Positions 1 through 11,951 of a stretch of 64,000 nucleotides of DNA are shown piece by piece (position 1 is the first letter of the stretch; each line of letters opens with the position of its first letter). This DNA is from Umbelopsis ramanniana AG (taxonomy: Eukaryota > Mucoromycota > Umbelopsidomycetes > Umbelopsidales > Umbelopsidaceae). Under the pieces are notes generated by a model, which did not search any database, was not told where the DNA came from, and saw nothing but the letters and a program-made list of their open reading frames with translations. The stretch lies in NCBI RefSeq assembly GCF_025399195.1, contig NW_026252099.1, positions 62,001 to 126,000 of the forward strand. Direction: 5' to 3'. A program made the translations under genes and the position numbers.

Positions 1-2778
1 TAATCGACTTCGCCTTCACCATCGACATTTTCGACCTTGATAGCGCTGGTGATTCGATCTCCCAGAGCTCTGAACTGGTCAAAGGCGACATCGGAAACGA
101 ACAAGTCAAATTGGTCGACAGGAAGTCGCCAATTGGCAAACACGACCGGCACCAAATCTCTCGTCACCTGGACCACCACCTTCAAGTAATCGCCAGACAA
201 TGACGAAGCGGTGATCAATGAAGGGACGGCGCTCACAGTGGTACCAGCAGTAGGATTTGACATTGATGGCGTTCCAGTATGACTTCCAGGAACTGCGTTA
301 TCGGATGCTGATAGCGATGAAGTTGAGATTGGAGGTGGGGCAATGGTATTTGTAGACTTCCAGTATGTTTCGATACGGCCGCCAATTTCGAGTTGAACAC
401 CATGGAATGGTTTGATAACCGCAAACTCAAATGTGAGCTCTCCAACTACTTTCAAGTGACTGTCGAATAATGGTATGGTTTGCTTTGCATTACTGCCCTT
501 GAGAACGCCTTGAGCGTTATTGATGCTGAAGGCGGAGGGTAAAGCCACACCGCGACCGATGACTTTGGAGCCAAAAGTTGGGTAAATATCAAATTCAAGG
601 AAGAAGTCTTCCAGGTTATTGACTTGGAAGGTAAAGATTTCTCTTTCATCAACCAAAGGTAAAATAACGCTGTGTGGGATCATGCCAGTATCCGGTCGCG
701 ATGTAATAATTAGTTTTAGGGACGACATTTCCGTGTTGCCATAAAGCACAACTGGGGTCTCATTTCGCATGCTAGAATGATAACCGAGAGTGATCTGGAC
801 TTGGTGTTTCTTGACCAAATAGTTATGACCATAAATACGGAATGGTATGATGGGTGGTGGTAAAGATAGACTTGGAATGGTGTCGATGTCGAGATCATCC
901 ATGTTTTCATCGGAAGCGGTTTCAGTTGTATCTTGCATGGTGGCATCTTCTACCGTCTCCAGTTCACAACCAGCTTTGATCAAGAGTTCCACACAATCCA
1001 TCTTGCCTTCCCAAGCGGCATAGTACAAAGCTGTCTTTCCGTTTTCATCCTTCACGTTGACCTTACAGCCAGCATCAATGAGAATTTTAGTACATTCCAT
1101 GTTGCCGTCACTAGCCGCCCAAAAGATAGGAGTCCACATGCTGTACTTGTCTGGAACGTCGAGATTGTCCTTTTCTTGTGACAGTATTTTGCAGAGTTCG
1201 ATATGACCTTCTCTAGCCACAATATGCAGTGGGTACAATCCTTCAGGGTTCGGAATGCTTTTGGCTCCAAACCGGTATAACAGCATTGTAATCTCTGTGT
1301 GGCCGTAATGACAAGCAAGTGAGAGTGGGTTGTGACCATCGTTGTGTGGTTCAGCACTTGCACCGTTTTCCAGAAGAATCTCTACACATCGAGTGTGGCT
1401 ATTGATGATGGCGTAAATGAGAGGAGTGAAGCCATCATGGTCATTGACATTCACTTTAACGCCTTGAGCCAGGAGGTATTCGGTACAGTCATTGAAGCCA
1501 TTCATACTGGCATAATGCAGAGCTGTTCTGCCGTATACATCTGCTGTGCGAACATTTGCGCCATGGCTGACACAAAGTTTGAGCAATTCCAGTTGCCCAG
1601 ACATGGCAGCCTCATGCAAGCAGCTTCTTTCATTGATATCATCGACATACTGGAAGTTAACATGTCCTGTTTCGATGAGTACCATGGCACTTTCAATAGA
1701 TCCTTCCGAGCAAGCATGTAAGAATACTCTCGATATTCGCTCCCGATCTTCTGGCGATGGATGTTGTCGCATACGTTCTAACGTCTCTTTGACAGCTGTT
1801 AGTCGATTGCCTGAGATGGCCTTCACAAGATCCAGCTCCAAGTCATCCATGACGACAGTTTCAGTATTATCATTGGGAAACTCGAATCTGAGAGCTTCAG
1901 ATGATGGTGTCACTGGCTGAACCGGGGTTGTCGCAATGCCGTCTTGAATGTTGTTGAGTTCTATAACATTGGTGGATGCAATATCTGCCAATTCAGTCAA
2001 GACTTGAGTGTTGAAGCAAGGCTGAATGTCAATCTGTCTGGACAAATAGAGCTCTTTGGTGCTTGATTTCGATCGCTTGTCCCATTTTTTAAGAATTTTA
2101 CGGAAACCTTCGTTATTGAGCTCCACATATTTCTATACAGATCAAAGTCAGCCATTTTGTAGGTCGACGAACCGGCCGCCTACGCCACACCTATATTGAA
2201 TATGGAAAATACCTGAATTTTGTTCAAGTCCTGCTCGAATTGATTGAAGGCCTCTTTCAACGAGTTGAGTAAGGTTGATTCGTAGGTAAGTCTTCTTCCA
2301 TTAGACTGTAAAATACGCTTTTTGTCGACTAATGAACGAAGTCGCACTTTGAGCTCATTCTCCTTTTGCAAATAGAAATTGTTGATCTATAACCAAGAGG
2401 TTGTTGAGTAAAGAGAGCTTAGATTATCTCTATCCGGTCAGAAACGGAAGCTGTTACATACCTTTTCCAACTCGCGCTCGAGTTTAAAGAAGAAGGCAGC
2501 TTTCTGTGACTGAAGTAGCTTTGAGCGATCGTCCTCGGGTGATACTCCAGGAGGCAGCGATGCAGATACGGTGACGGCGCTATATGGTCTATCATTCACG
2601 CTCTTGAGAAGATTCTTAATGAACTTCTTTAAGCCTTTATAGTCGAGGTAATGCGCACTCCACTCAGTGAATTGCTGACTCTGGATTTGCTTGCCAAACT
2701 ATAACATTAAAGAGAATGATGTTTGAGATTCTGTACTTCGTCATAACTATGATTTACGAGGCTTTCAAATACCTTCAT
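1..2778 (-). CDS. PHO81: Pho81/NUC-2-like SPX-ankyrin phosphate regulator (C-terminus beyond window)
   Basis: Probable phosphate-sensing CDK inhibitor of the PHO pathway. The coding sequence starts with a 6-nt exon (2773-2778, Met-Lys), then exons 2462-2698, 2213-2386 and 2132-1, all in matching phase. The joined N-terminus begins MKFGKQIQSQQF, a typical Pho81/NUC-2 SPX start; the SPX domain (about residues 1-170) ends in the conserved KYVELNNEGFRKILKKWDKR block. About six ankyrin repeats follow (roughly 1750-960), then a beta-rich segment starting PPPIIPFRIYGHNYL, as in Pho81. The glycerophosphodiesterase-like C-terminal domain expected for the family would lie left of position 1. Gde1 has the same SPX-ANK-GDPD order and is the main alternative; the N-terminal motif and middle domain favour Pho81. 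SPX domains bind inositol pyrophosphates (family knowledge). Confidence 0.85.
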
Positions 2779-2968
2779 GCCGAGAGCGAGTGAGTCTGGT
2801 TACAACCACACAATCACGGGTTTGAAATTCTATGGTTGTTAAAAAAAAAAAAATTGAGGCCGCTGAGCTGGGACAGAAATCTGAACTTTGATGTTCTCCA
2901 GTCAGCGATCCTAAATTGTGCACGTTCTGAACACTTCGTCCGTTAATTGTTACAAAACTGATATTTTA

Positions 2969-3675
2969 TTATTTTTTACTGTACTCTTTTCGTTGTGGTA
3001 ACCATAGCTCTTCCGACACTTTTTCTGCCCATTCTATCACAACGGAGTACGGTCAATTATGATAAAAAAAAATTTCCTTTCGCTGAACTGAAACACACCA
3101 TAACTTACCAGGTTTTGGAAGCTGGATCTTGGACATGATGCTTTTGATAAACTCGGCTTCGTCTGACATCAAATTTTTCATTATTGGCCATAAATGTAAC
3201 TGAACAAGTTTCGCGTTTTGCCTACCTTCAGGTATATTGACGTCCTCTGAGATTTCAAATCGAACAGGCTCTGGCTTGCCAGCCTGCATTGTATTAGCAT
3301 CGAATGCCTCCTTGAGATTTCCTTCGTCGTCTTGTTCATGCTGTTCATAATAACCGGCATCATCATTATCATCGTCTTCATCATAATCTTGAGGAAGCTG
3401 CTCGTAACCAAATTCTTCCATGTCACCTTCGTCACTGCTTTCTTCGTGGTTGGTTTCGCCCTGCTGTAAAACAACTAAAAAAAAAAATGGCCATAGTCAG
3501 CATAAAGCAACAGCGCCATGGCATATTTTGAGGTCTTACGTCTGTCTAAAGTACGTGCAAAATCCTCTACAACATCTTGGTCTTGATTGATATCCATTGT
3601 GGTATCTATGTCGGATGAGTAGGTTGAATCATCGCCATGACCGTCCGGGGGTGGTGTTTGTTCCAGATTGAGCAT
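2969..3675 (-). CDS. MEA1-like small acidic protein
   Basis: Four exons with consistent phase: 3540-3675, 3226-3474, 3109-3162 and 2969-3033, giving about 167 residues. The N-terminal two thirds is acidic and disordered (runs of D/E with FGYEQLP). The C-terminal block (DEAEFIKSIMSKIQLPKP then EWAEKVSEELW) resembles the conserved end of male-enhanced antigen 1 (MEA1) proteins: an I-K-x-x-M-S segment, a Leu-Pro, then a Trp-Ala. Intron 1 ends at a T-rich tract followed by TAG, and this acceptor is the one that restores the frame. Intron 2 (3163-3225) is 63 nt and stop-free, so the exons can also be read through. Function is unknown. The assignment rests on remembered motif similarity only. The gene is divergent from USB1 with 51 bp between start codons. 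Confidence 0.6.
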
Positions 3676-3726
3676 GTTCAAGTCTCAAAAAAAAAAACCG
3701 TCGACAATTGCTTACTCCGCCCCCGT
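3676..3726. promoter_or_regulatory. 51-bp divergent intergenic region between MEA1-like gene and USB1
   Basis: Only 51 bp separate the inferred ATG of the minus-strand MEA1-like gene (3675) from the ATG of USB1 (3727). It holds an 11-base A/T homopolymer near 3687-3697. Core promoter and leader for both genes must lie here or overlap the neighbouring first exons. Confidence 0.5.
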
Positions 3727-4889
3727 ATGGCTTCTTTGGTAGATTACTCGTCCGCGTCAGAGAGTGAATCAGAAACCAGCCCGCAAACCACTCAAATTGG
3801 CAAGCGATCCCGGTAATTAATGACATTCAAACTCAATCGTTTGGCATACTTCGCTACTGACTGGCGCGGCCGCCTATGAAGTAGTGATAGCTCTTTACCA
3901 CCATTGCCAGCTGCCTTCAAACACATTCGAACTGGTACAGTGATCTACTTGTTTGTGGTCCCTAACACGTAGATCGCGACTAAACTAGTCGAAATAGATG
4001 ATAACCCTGAGAAATACCAAGGGAGAATACGGACCGTCCCACATACGGAAGGACAATGGCCAACTCACGTTTACATAGAAGGTGCTTACATGAAACCATA
4101 ATCTAAACAATGATTAACCAATGTATTCGTCTCCGCTCACTTCCGTTTATGAGACAGTGCCGTGTTCAAAGGAAATCAAAGATATAACAGCCCATATTGA
4201 CAGCTCTCCGATTAAAGTGGACTGTCCTGACGACTTGTGCCATATCAGTCTCAGTAAATGCCTCTATTTGAAAGAATTTCAGCATGAAACATTTGTAGCT
4301 CAGATCAAGAGGGGAATCAAATTAATAAAGCCGTAAGTTCATGTTAGAAAATCGCGTTTCGATTCGTCAAAGAGCAGTCTAGGTCTTACCGTACATTTTT
4401 AACGTCTTCTATAGGTTCTCTTTGTCGTTTGCGGCAATAGCCCCCCTCACAAACGAAGTTAATACACGATCGTTTTGTTCTTTAGAAGTTGGTTATGGTT
4501 ACAACGAGGTAAGCTGTTATCAAGTCATCATCGTTATTTTGTAAGGAAATAATATTCACTTATACCGAGGAAAGCTGGAAAAGTGCATGGCGGTAATAGA
4601 CACAGTTGCTGAGAGACATCGTCAGCCAAAATTTTACCAGGTACGACAAAAAGTCCTGAAATGCCACCTAATACTAGAACAGAACTAATAATGAAGTAAT
4701 CTATCTGTTCAGCCACCCCGCTTTCATGCTAGTATCGCTTGGTCTCTGAAATTAGAGTCGATAGAGAAGGCCATAGCCTCCATGCCAATGGAAAAAGAAG
4801 ATAATTTGAGGAAAGCCCAATTCTATGTCACTCGCTTACTTATCAAAATAGGTAAAAAGGTGTCTAAAATAGAGTTACAAGGAAAGTAA
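3727..4889 (+). CDS. USB1: U6 snRNA 3'-5' exonuclease / phosphodiesterase USB1 (Mpn1)
   Basis: Trims and protects the 3' oligo(U) tail of U6 snRNA in the nucleus (family knowledge). Seven exons in phase: 3727-3812, 3891-3934, 3989-4081, 4158-4332, 4415-4508, 4575-4640 and 4713-4889; 244 residues, close to the family norm. Visible signatures in order: MASLVDYSS start, an LPPLPAAF motif, EGQWPTHVYIEVP, the first HxS catalytic motif (CHISLS, about residue 101), NTRSFCSLEVG, and the second HxS (FHASIAW, about residue 191). Both catalytic His/Ser pairs of the 2H phosphoesterase fold are intact. The acceptors at 3988 and 4157 were chosen because they give an open frame and restore conserved residues. 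Shares a tiny divergent promoter with the MEA1-like gene. Confidence 0.92.
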
Positions 4890-5317
4890 CTTAGACTGAG
4901 ACTGAAGGACTGCAGCTCCCTATTGTTATAAACAGTATCTAGATTGTACAGTATAGAAAGACATTGACTGATAATGAGAAAGGATAATTAAAATATGCTA
5001 AATGTATGCTTCCTTTATAAAAAATTTTGTATGCGATCTTTTTTGTAAGCTTCGTTGCAGAAATCCACCCGCCCCTTCTGGTACATGAATATCTTGTCAC
5101 TTCCATGACACTTCATTATTATAGCGAAGAAAAGGTCAAGCAGTCTATCAAAATCTACATATCAACAATAGCGTAGCCTTTAAAAAGTTTCTCAACCGGC
5201 AGAAATGTCAAGTGATGATTGGATTTTATTACAAACAAGATATAATAAAAAGTGGAGTGAAAAAATTACAAGACTGAGTGAGTGGGAATGGCAAATGTAT
5301 GTACAAATGTAAATGAT
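4890..5317. other. Intergenic, convergent 3' ends
   Basis: AT-rich spacer between the converging 3' ends of USB1 and the NRAMP gene. Only short ORFs without splice-compatible context; presumably the two 3' untranslated regions and polyadenylation signals (AATAAAA-type words on both strands). Confidence 0.5.
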
Positions 5318-7105
5318 CTAGCCTGACGTGCCCATGAAAAGCGTTACCACTAGATATGCATTGAGACCTACTATGATTAGGGATACAATGGCTGATGCAA
5401 CATTTGTAATGCGATTATTTATGTACAGTAGTGGCTCCAACTCTTGAATACCGATCTCCTCAAGTTCGCTAATTGTACCAGTCGGTTTGACTATGTTGTT
5501 GGATTCTTTAGACGGAACTGTCATGATGTCCATCTCTAAAGCGTGTTCATTTGTATGTTGTATCATTGATGCAGGTCTACTGCCAATATTGGTGGACTTT
5601 CCTGATTTGAAACTCTTGCTATTATCGTCATCGCTGTTATTATCCGCTATTTCTGAATCCAAGCGTTTAGGACTTTCTTCATCTTTGTAGACGCTAATGG
5701 TCATGACTCTCTTCATACCAGTGAAGATGACCAAAGGGATGACAGCAAATGGAAGTTGTATACTAAGAGCAACTTGGCTTGCAATCAACATGTTACTCAG
5801 TCCTTCCTTTCCACTTACAGCAGCGGCGATCATGGCCGGTACAATAGCAATGAGGCGAGTTACAAGCCTTCGTAACCAAGGTCGACTGGTCATGCCCAAA
5901 AATCCGGACATGATGATTTGGCCGGCCAATGTCGCGGTCAGGGTAGAACTTTGTCCGGAACATAACAATGCCAATGCAAAAATTACAGCTGCGGCTGATC
6001 CCAAATATTGTTGCAGTAATGCGTGGGCTTCAAACAGGTCTCCGACAACATGTTGTGATGATGCTGAGTAAAAGTTCGCCGAAAATACAATCAAAATGGC
6101 AGAGTTGACGAAGAAGGCGAACAAGAGTGCTATAAACAAATCCCAAAATGAATATCGTAAATGCCTCTTAATGTCGGAATCAAGAGCATCTTGGGATTGT
6201 TTGATATCAATTGCGTCGTGTAAACTTGGTCTGGTGTTCTTCCAGTTCCCACAGCGGGCTTGAACAAGGCTTGAGTGGAGGTAAAGATTACTACACACCA
6301 TGCTGTTAGTTAGTATATATATTGGGGCAGGATCACAGTGGTATAATGGTACTTACTGAGGCATCACGGTGGCTCCTATTATACTGATAGCAACATAGAG
6401 CATACTCGAATCAGTAAATATATCGCGTGAAGGAAGATAGCCTTTCAGAACATCAACACCAACTGGTTTTGAATACACAAGTTCTATGGTAAAGCAAATA
6501 CCAACGGTCAAGACCAAGATCATAACAAATACTTCAAACAATCGAACGATGCGTAAGCTTTTGGTATCATCTTTGTAAAAAGCTAGGATGATTAAAACAT
6601 CCAAGCCAGTAATAGCGACTCCAATGGGAAGAGCCAGGTTAAACAGAAGATTGAGAGCAATAGCACTTCCAATAACCTCAGCTAAATCGCATGACACGAT
6701 AGCAGCTTCACATAATAGGTATAATACGAAGTTGAGCCAACGAGGCAGAAACTTCCTACAAGCTTGCGATAAATCAAGTCCAGAAACGGTGCCTAAACGG
6801 ATTGCTAGGTATTGAAGGTATATGGCCATTATATTTGATAGCAGTATAATGAAGAGTAACTTGTAACCGAACTGCGATCCAGCTTCTGCGTCTGATGCCC
6901 AATTGCCAGGATCTAGGAGGATGCAAGGACAACATTACAACATACTCTTATAGCTAAGCAGTCAGATGGTAAACCAAGTCTTACCTAGGTAACCTACAGC
7001 AACTATGAATCCCGGACCAACAAAGCGAAGAAAGTAGGTCAGGGTTTGCTTGCAAGAACCAAACATGTTCTTGAATCCCCGCATGAATTGAAGGTGCGGC
7101 AACAT
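5318..7105 (-). CDS. NRAMP/SMF divalent metal ion transporter
   Basis: Proton-coupled importer of Mn2+/Fe2+ and related metals in the plasma or vacuolar/endosomal membrane. Three exons: 6985-7105, 6357-6912 and 5318-6290, phases matching, about 549 residues. The two hallmark metal-binding motifs are present: DPGNW in the first membrane helix (codon split by the first intron) and MPHNLYLHS in the sixth (His codon split by the second intron). Many hydrophobic helices follow; a Ser/Asp-rich loop (about 5480-5690) sits between late helices, and the protein ends shortly after the last helix. Start is taken at 7105; an in-frame Met at 7084 is possible. Which of the fungal Smf paralogues this is cannot be decided from sequence alone. 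Confidence 0.9.
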
Positions 7106-7460
7106 GCTGAAGGGCAAGGTTTACCGTCCAGACAAATACGTAGATTTGACGTTGACGAAAATTTCGACATGAAAATTTTATACCAGTTAGAATCACATGG
7201 TTGGATAATCGGCAAAAGCTCAAATTTCACCTGCAGCAACATGTAAAGTTTGTCATATCGAGAAAGAGTACACAATCGATGCATCGCTTCATTTAACATT
7301 GTGGCCAAAATCGTTCTATTGCCGTACACCAGCTTCCATCCAATGCACACCTTGTTCCGAAAACACTCAACATTTTAATGACAAGTTGACAAAAGATATC
7401 TGTGCAAATGAAAACTTGCGCCCTCCTCTGCTAAACCCTGACTGGTAAACAGGGTAACAT
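7106..7460. other. Spacer between two tandem minus-strand genes
   Basis: Upstream region of the NRAMP gene and 3' region of the peptidase. ORFs here show no recognisable domain. A small upstream exon of the NRAMP gene cannot be excluded because an acceptor-like CTTCAG precedes the chosen ATG. Confidence 0.4.
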
Positions 7461-9797
7461 TTATTTGTGATAATTAGAAATTTCAACACCTTCGATGCCT
7501 TCCACGGGGAATCCAAAAATCTGGCCATAAAACCATTGCTCAAGCTCAAGTGTGCGAATGATGTTTTCGGGCTTACGGAAACCTGGTAGAAACAATGAAT
7601 GAGAGTTAGTGCAATGATGGTAAATTTAAGATTGCACAGTTGAGCACTGACCATGACTCTCGCCTTCATAAGCGACGTAAGCGTTAGGCACCTTGTTGGC
7701 ATTCATAGCCTCCAACATGACCTCAGCCTGAGAGGGTGGTACAACCTTGTCATCCTGGCCTTGGAAGAGGATGACGGGACAGGAGATGTTGTTGACATAA
7801 TGGATGGGCGACCTTCAAGACAAAATCGTTTGAATTTAATATTTCCCCAAATTAAGGCAAAAGATACTTTGTGCCTGCTTGCTTACCGTTTTCGGAAGAG
7901 CTCAATGTCCCTAGGGTATTGGCCAATAAGGTTATCTTTCGGATGGAAGGGTGTTAATATGTTGCTTCAGTCTAGAGACGTTGACTATAAATTTATCAGA
8001 GCTGTTGTTTTTACCTATATATCTCGACTCAAATTTATGACTTTCTTTTGCAATCAAGGTGATGTCGGAAATACCATAAAGACTGCATCCAGCTTTGAAA
8101 ACTTCTGGGCGGAAAGTCAAACTTGCACTAATAGAAGAAGTCATATATGAGTCTGCGCCTTTCAAGTGATAGGAAAATGGTCATTAACTTACAGAGTAGT
8201 ATATCCACCAGCACTAGCTCCCTTGATAGACAGCTTCTCACGGTCGACATAACCTTTCTCAGCCAAGTACAGAGCAGCATCACAGCAATCATCGACATCG
8301 ACGACGCCCCAGTTTTTGTGAAGGCGATTTCTGTACTCCCTGCCATATCCACTGGATCCTCCATAATTAACGTCAGCGATAGCAAAACCTCTAGATGTCC
8401 AGTACAGGAAGTTGCGATTGTAAGAACCATCGACATTACCAGTGGGACCACCATGAGACAAAACGATCAATGGTGGTAAGCCTTCGCCTTGGAAATCAGG
8501 ATTCTTGGGGGGATAGAAGAAGCAGTAACCCTCACCCAATTTTGTTGGGAAACTAATTTCTTGAGACACAGAAATGTAGGCATCATCAAGAGGCTCCAAG
8601 ACAGAGCGTGAAAGATAGGCTGTCACTTTCTTTTCAGTGACATTGTAAGCAACGATGGTAGTAGGCTTATTAGACGATACACCAAGGAAGACCGCATAGT
8701 CCTCACCGTTATGGACGGCGGTAGATAAATGAGCGGCTCCTCTAAAGGGTGTTGGCAAATTGGTCAGCGTCTTGGTAGTTGCATCCAACACTGCGAGCGA
8801 CGACTTGTTCTTGCAAAGAAGTTTGGTGGGATCTGATTGGAAAGGACGATAGTCTGTTTGTCCAAAGTTCCAAGTCGGGCCGCCGAATTCTTGTGCGAGA
8901 TGTTGGGGTAACAAAAGCTGTATATCCCCACTTTCATACTTGTAAGGATTCCAAAATCCAGAGCGATCGGACATCACATATAATGTGCCGTCACTAGCAT
9001 ATCTAGGTTGCTATAACGATAAATGTTACATCACCTTCCGTTCTCTTAGAACAAGTCCATAATGATAAACATACCATGATACTCTCGTCAATCTTGTCGC
9101 CCACAACGCACTTGTCGTCAGAAAGCTGGACACCATTTGAAACAGATACGCTGGCAATGTGCAATTTGGTGAAATCCCAAGGCATGTTTGGATGATTCCA
9201 TGTAACATATGCCAGTTTGGTACTGTCCGGGTTAAGACGTGGACTAATATAGAAATCATTTCCCTGGGCGATGACTTTAACAGCCAGATCAACATTATCA
9301 CCAAGGAGGTCAATTGCTACAATGGTGTTGACAACGTCCTTTGGTGTTTCATTTTCGAAATGCTCTTCGCGAACGCAAATAAGAAAGCGCTCTTCTTGAT
9401 CGATGACCATATCAGCATAGCGATAATAAGGGTTTTCTGGAACAACAGGTACGACCCGACCAGTGTTCAGGTCCAATTTATACAAACGATCGTCCATAAT
9501 GTTCGAAAAATACAAGACATTCTTGTATACAGTGAATGCTCCGCCACCATATTCATGAGCCCGAGTACGACAGTTAAAACCGTCTGGTATGGCTACCTTT
9601 GTTTCGTCAGAACCATCGATTTTGCGTGAGAAAATTGTTACTCTACCGCTAGCCTCGCCAGAAGAACCGGTCCAGTAGACATTGTTTGTGGCGGGATCGA
9701 CAACGACATTGAAATCATGTCGTGGACCAGATTCTTTGCCGAGAGATTCAGCAGTGATGGGCGAAGTCCATGAACCGAATGGCTTTGTTTGAACCAT
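7461..9797 (-). CDS. S9-family serine peptidase (prolyl oligopeptidase / acylaminoacyl-peptidase-like)
   Basis: Serine hydrolase cleaving short peptides. Six exons: 9075-9797, 8193-9010, 8015-8127, 7887-7935, 7652-7812 and 7461-7582; about 661 residues. The N-terminal half (to about residue 380) has beta-propeller-like repeats (for example AHEYGGGAF, YADMVIDQEERFLICV). The C-terminal alpha/beta hydrolase holds HGGPTG (oxyanion region), nucleophile motif GASAGGY, the acid in QGQDDKVV and the catalytic His in YEGESHGF, so the triad is complete. No signal peptide is visible, which suggests a cytosolic enzyme. The architecture resembles the S9C group; exact substrate is not predictable. It is divergent from the Rae1 gene. 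Confidence 0.88.
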
Positions 9798-10311
9798 GAA
9801 GGGGGAGTGTACGGGATAAGCAGCGGAGTAAAAACCAGAGCAAATTGTATTTTATTTGTGCCGCGTAGGCCTTGCAAAGAAGTAATGTAGGTCTGTGTTT
9901 AATTGTTATTATGAGTCAAATTCACTCATAATTATTTCCTATGATGTGTCTTGATGATACCTATTACTTTGATGTATATCCTATTTCATAAATTTAGCAC
10001 CCATCGGCACTTTTGATAAGAAATAAGTAACTACAATTTCTAATTTCTATATAAAACTTTGCCTGCCTGTTTGGCATAAATTCTCAACTCTATAACTACT
10101 TTGGATGGTCCTCAGTCGCGAGTTAGTTTTGCTTACCGTTCGGCTTGTGGACACCATAAAGCTATACGCTTAATACGTTTTTAATGACAAAAATAAAATT
10201 GCAATCATTTTCGTCACAAATTTGTGCCTTTTGACAAGAGGCGCGCTTTTTTTTGCAGCTGCTGTTGAGGAAAAAGTTCAAGCACGACTTCACCATTACC
10301 TGTAATTTGCC
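9798..10311. other. Divergent intergenic region (peptidase / Rae1)
   Basis: About 0.5 kb between divergent start codons, AT-rich, with no convincing ORF. It presumably holds both promoters. A TTTTTTTT run near 10248-10255 lies about 60 bp upstream of the Rae1 ATG. Confidence 0.5.
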
Positions 10312-11801
10312 ATGGAGCAAAAAGATTTTGAGGTAAAGTTGGAATTGATCAATACGTTTCGGCTGTTAGATTGGCTATAGCTCCTTGTTCCCCACTTTTA
10401 AACTAAAATATGCCGATCGGTACAATTATTAGGTCTCTTCTCCACCTACTGATGGAATTTCGGGTCTGGAATTCTCTCCACAAGCTGATTTTCTCTCAGT
10501 TTCGTCATGGGACAATCAGGTTTGTAACATTTAAGAATACAAAGATTTCGTTGACACTGTGCGCGCTAATTCAATATCGTTTGGGCATATAGGTCAGAAT
10601 TTACGAAGTTCAACCTACCGGAATGACTGTTCCCAAAGCTGCGTACTCGCATGAAGGCCCAGTACTTTGCACAACGTGGAGTAAAGTACGTACTCAAATC
10701 ATTGATCTTGGAATCTCTTATCGTATGGTTGATTGATATTTTGATTAGGATGGAACAAAAGTGCTTTCTGGCGGAGCAGACAAAGCTGGTCGCATGTATG
10801 ACCTAGCCACAGGACAGACGACGCAAATAGCAGAACACGCAGATACCATTAGATGCATTAAATTCCTTGACCAATCACAGCAAATAGTTGCGACTGGTAG
10901 TTGGGATAAGACCGTAAAATATTGGGATATGCGACAGCCACAACCAATCAGTACCGTACAGCTTCCCGAACGATGCTATTCCATGGATGTTACGTTCCCG
11001 CTTATGGTCGTCGCCACAGCCGACAGGCACATTCAAGTTTACGATTTGAACAATCCTACTGTTCCATTCAAGGTGAGACATACGAGTTTAAGCCCTGGCT
11101 ATATCGATTTCCTTTGTTCTAACAATGTCGCTACATCTTTTAAGACTACGCAATCACCATTAAAATGGCAAACTCGTTGCGTAACTTGCTTTCCAAATGC
11201 CAAAGGTTATGCAATTGGTTCGATTGAAGGACGAGTGGGAATGCAATATGTTGAGGATAAAGAACAAGGGTAGGTTGAATACTATTGACACAGACCTTTC
11301 CAAAGGTACATTCAAACTACGTCAGTTGTTTCTCACCTTTCTGTTTTATGATTTGTTAGCAAAAACTTTTCTTTCAAGTGCCATCGTGACAATAGCAATA
11401 ACGTATTCGCTGTCAACGCTATATCATTCCATCCCATTCATGGTACTTTCTCAACTGCTGGTTCGGATGGTACATTCTCCTTCTGGGACAAGGATTCTAA
11501 GCAGCGCTTGAAGCCTTTCCCAAGCGTCAACGGGCAAATTCCATGCACTGCTTTCAACCGCAACGGTACTATATTTGCGTATGGTGTGAGCTATGACTGG
11601 AGCAAGGTAAGGCAAATCATACGATCTAGCTCCTTTTCGACCGACTGCTTACCTTATTTTTTACTTTTTTTTCATCCACACCAACAACTCGTTTCCACTT
11701 TTTAGGGTTACAAATTTGCACTTCCTAACAATCCAAACAAGATATTCTTACACGCAGTGAAGGAAGAGGATGTTAAACCACGAGCCGCTAAGAAGCGATA
11801 A
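10312..11801 (+). CDS. RAE1: mRNA export factor Rae1/Gle2 (WD40)
   Basis: Nuclear-pore-associated WD40 protein that binds a Nup98-type GLEBS motif and works in mRNA export. Seven exons: 10312-10332, 10433-10519, 10593-10685, 10749-11072, 11145-11269, 11360-11606 and 11706-11801; 330 residues, typical for fungi. Recognisable blocks: [67 protein letters not shown], the family-specific [24 protein letters not shown] and [14 protein letters not shown], ending in a short basic tail. The intron at 11073-11144 is 72 nt and has no in-frame stop, so a naive ORF reads through it; removing it restores the family sequence [10 protein letters not shown]. The first coding exon is only 21 nt. Confidence 0.95.
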
Positions 11802-11951
11802 AAAGCTCACATTTGCATAACCATTAAGTTTTCAGTGGAGGATTCAATAAACTGTCATACGGAATAAATTTTTGCCTTGATTTTACTCTTTTTTACAAAA
11901 GCTTCTTTTTGGTCGAATTTTTGTTTCATAGCGTTTCCAGTTCACTTGCGA

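Noticed and set aside
1332-1721. Plus-strand ORFs opposite the ankyrin region
   Set aside because: Antisense shadow of the repeat-containing Pho81-like exon; the minus frame carries clear ankyrin consensus residues.
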